Shown: positions 43,789 through 44,677 of the stretch, in pieces
How positions within the stretch are numbered: position 1 is the stretch's first letter
How the letters are laid out: each line of letters starts with the position of its first letter
Assembly (NCBI GenBank): GCA_937876245.1
Contig: CALEGP010000029.1
Location: forward strand, 1 to 44,677
DNA: 44,677 bases
Direction: 5' to 3'
From: an uncultured Actinomycetes bacterium
GTDB lineage: Bacteria > Actinomycetota > Actinomycetes > Nanopelagicales > Nanopelagicaceae
Notes under the pieces: generated by a model
Told to the model about the DNA's origin: nothing
Seen by the model: only the letters and a program-made list of their open reading frames with translations
Databases searched by the model: none
Program-made: the position numbers and the translations under genes

Positions 43789-44677
43789 AAAGATCTACCT
43801 CACGGCCCATTGAATCTAACTGCTCGCCCTTCTCGCCTTTAACTAATGTGTAGTACTCATTTCCCCAAACTTGATTTCCCAAATTATTCGATAGCGCAAA
43901 GAAGGGACCATCCAATTCAATTTGTGTTGGATGCGCTGCCATGGCCGCCATTTTTGCATCAATAAATTTAGTGCCATCGATAAGAGTGGTTACTAGCTCG
44001 TCAGGCTTAGCAAAAGGTAGATCATCTGCGCTTTCAGCGCCAAAAAAATCTAAGCCGAGCTCTTTCATTTTATCGATGCCCTCTTGAATTACCGATTTCG
44101 GCATAGTGTTCCAATAGACTCTCGAAATTTCCCAGGGAGCATCTTCGCCGAATGTCTCGTCACCAGCTAATTCCACCGCTCGCATTGCAACTCGGTGGGC
44201 TTGAATGTGGTCCGGATGACCATATCCGCCAAATTCGTCATAGGTAACCAAAACTTGTGGTTTTGTTTCTCGAATTATTTTAACTAAATAGCCTGCGGCG
44301 TCATCTAATACTGCCTGCCAAAAAACATCGCTGCGATTATTTGGCTCGGTTCCCATCATCCCACTGTCTCGCCATAATCGATCAGGAGCCCCTAAAAATC
44401 GAAAATCTTTAACTCCCAGCGCTGCCATCGCATTCGCGAGTTCACCTTCACGATGTTTCCCAAGTTGATCATTTACTCCACTTGCAAGATCAGAGAATTC
44501 GGAAACTAGAACTTCACCTTCTTCGCCTCTTGTACAAGTAACAAGAGTCACCTGGACGCCCTCATCGACATACTTGGCCATTGTCGCGCCATTATTAATA
44601 GTCTCATCATCGGGATGCGCGTGAACGAGCAACAGCGATCGAGCAGAACCAGTTGCCCCGGATGGTTCAGATGACAT
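43781..44677 (-). CDS. mshB: Mycothiol biosynthesis deacetylase MshB
   Basis: 298-residue LmbE-family zinc hydrolase. HAHPDDETINNGATMA (zinc ligands His21 and Asp24) and YGHPDHIQAH near residue 155 (third His) are clear. MshB removes acetate from N-acetylglucosaminyl-inositol on the way to mycothiol, the thiol buffer of actinobacteria. The ATG is the last three bases of the window, so the promoter is not visible and an upstream start cannot be excluded. The C-terminal GNEYYTLVKG is typical. It is followed by a small membrane protein gene. Confidence 0.94.
   Translation of the reverse strand: MSSEPSGATGSARSLLLVHAHPDDETINNGATMAKYVDEGVQVTLVTCTRGEEGEVLVSEFSDLASGVNDQLGKHREGELANAMAALGVKDFRFLGAPDRLWRDSGMMGTEPNNRSDVFWQAVLDDAAGYLVKIIRETKPQVLVTYDEFGGYGHPDHIQAHRVAMRAVELAGDETFGEDAPWEISRVYWNTMPKSVIQEGIDKMKELGLDFFGAESADDLPFAKPDELVTTLIDGTKFIDAKMAAMAAHPTQIELDGPFFALSNNLGNQVWGNEYYTLVKGEKGEQLDSMGREVDLFG

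Overview
The window looks like chromosomal DNA from a small-genome, fairly low-G+C actinobacterium; my best guess is a freshwater acI-type (Nanopelagicales / Planktophila-like) bacterium. The lineage is inferred from a mycothiol deacetylase (mshB), an actinobacterial-type rho with an Asn/Arg-rich insert, a 7Fe ferredoxin next to dapC, a pnuX/ribM riboflavin transporter behind an FMN riboswitch, very short intergenic gaps, many 1-, 4- and 8-nt gene overlaps, and several promoters that appear to make leaderless mRNAs. I see no phage, insertion sequence, CRISPR array, rRNA or tRNA. No stretch over 300 bases lacks a gene.

Layout. (1) 1-3444, minus: a pentose operon with a 2-oxoglutarate-semialdehyde-type aldehyde dehydrogenase, a CBS-less arabinose-5-phosphate isomerase-like SIS protein, ribokinase and ribose pyranase. 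(2) 3551-5807, minus: prmC, prfA and rpmE, with a strong terminator between rpmE and prfA. (3) 6011-7707, plus: a two-gene ABC exporter. (4) 7713-13526, minus: rho, then thrB, thrC and hom, preceded by riboflavin transporter ribM under an FMN riboswitch. (5) 13699-14905: a divergent leaderless pair, a PGPGW-type membrane protein and tRNA hydroxylase trhO.

(6) 14907-29026: a large myo-inositol catabolic region. Two Gfo/Idh/MocA dehydrogenases (one clearly IolG-like) run on plus. An eight-gene operon runs on minus (SDR, LacI regulator, aldehyde dehydrogenase, iolD, HpcH-type aldolase, Gfo/Idh/MocA, 2-hydroxyacid dehydrogenase, iolE-like). A divergent operon runs on plus (iolC, Cgl0158-type aldolase, iolB). 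A LacI-type palindrome with a central CG lies in the divergent promoter region. The core route would be inositol to inosose (IolG), IolE, IolD, IolB, IolC, then aldolase cleavage. The extra aldolase, 2-hydroxyacid dehydrogenase and aldehyde dehydrogenase suggest that a sugar-acid branch is co-regulated.

(7) 29114-31276: katG. (8) 31314-38701: a second carbohydrate or hydroxyacid region with a Gfo/Idh/MocA protein, two tandem zinc dehydrogenases and an LldD-type FMN dehydrogenase on minus. Divergently there is a three-gene UxaA/SuyB-type dehydratase, followed by a convergent atypical AroE-family dehydrogenase. The dehydratase is the most unusual system here: two paralogous subunits have lost complementary sets of conserved motifs, which suggests an obligate heteromeric enzyme. 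(9) 38774-44677: a CBS protein, a methyltransferase, dapC, fdxA, a tiny stand-alone SH3-like protein, cysS, a small membrane protein and mshB.
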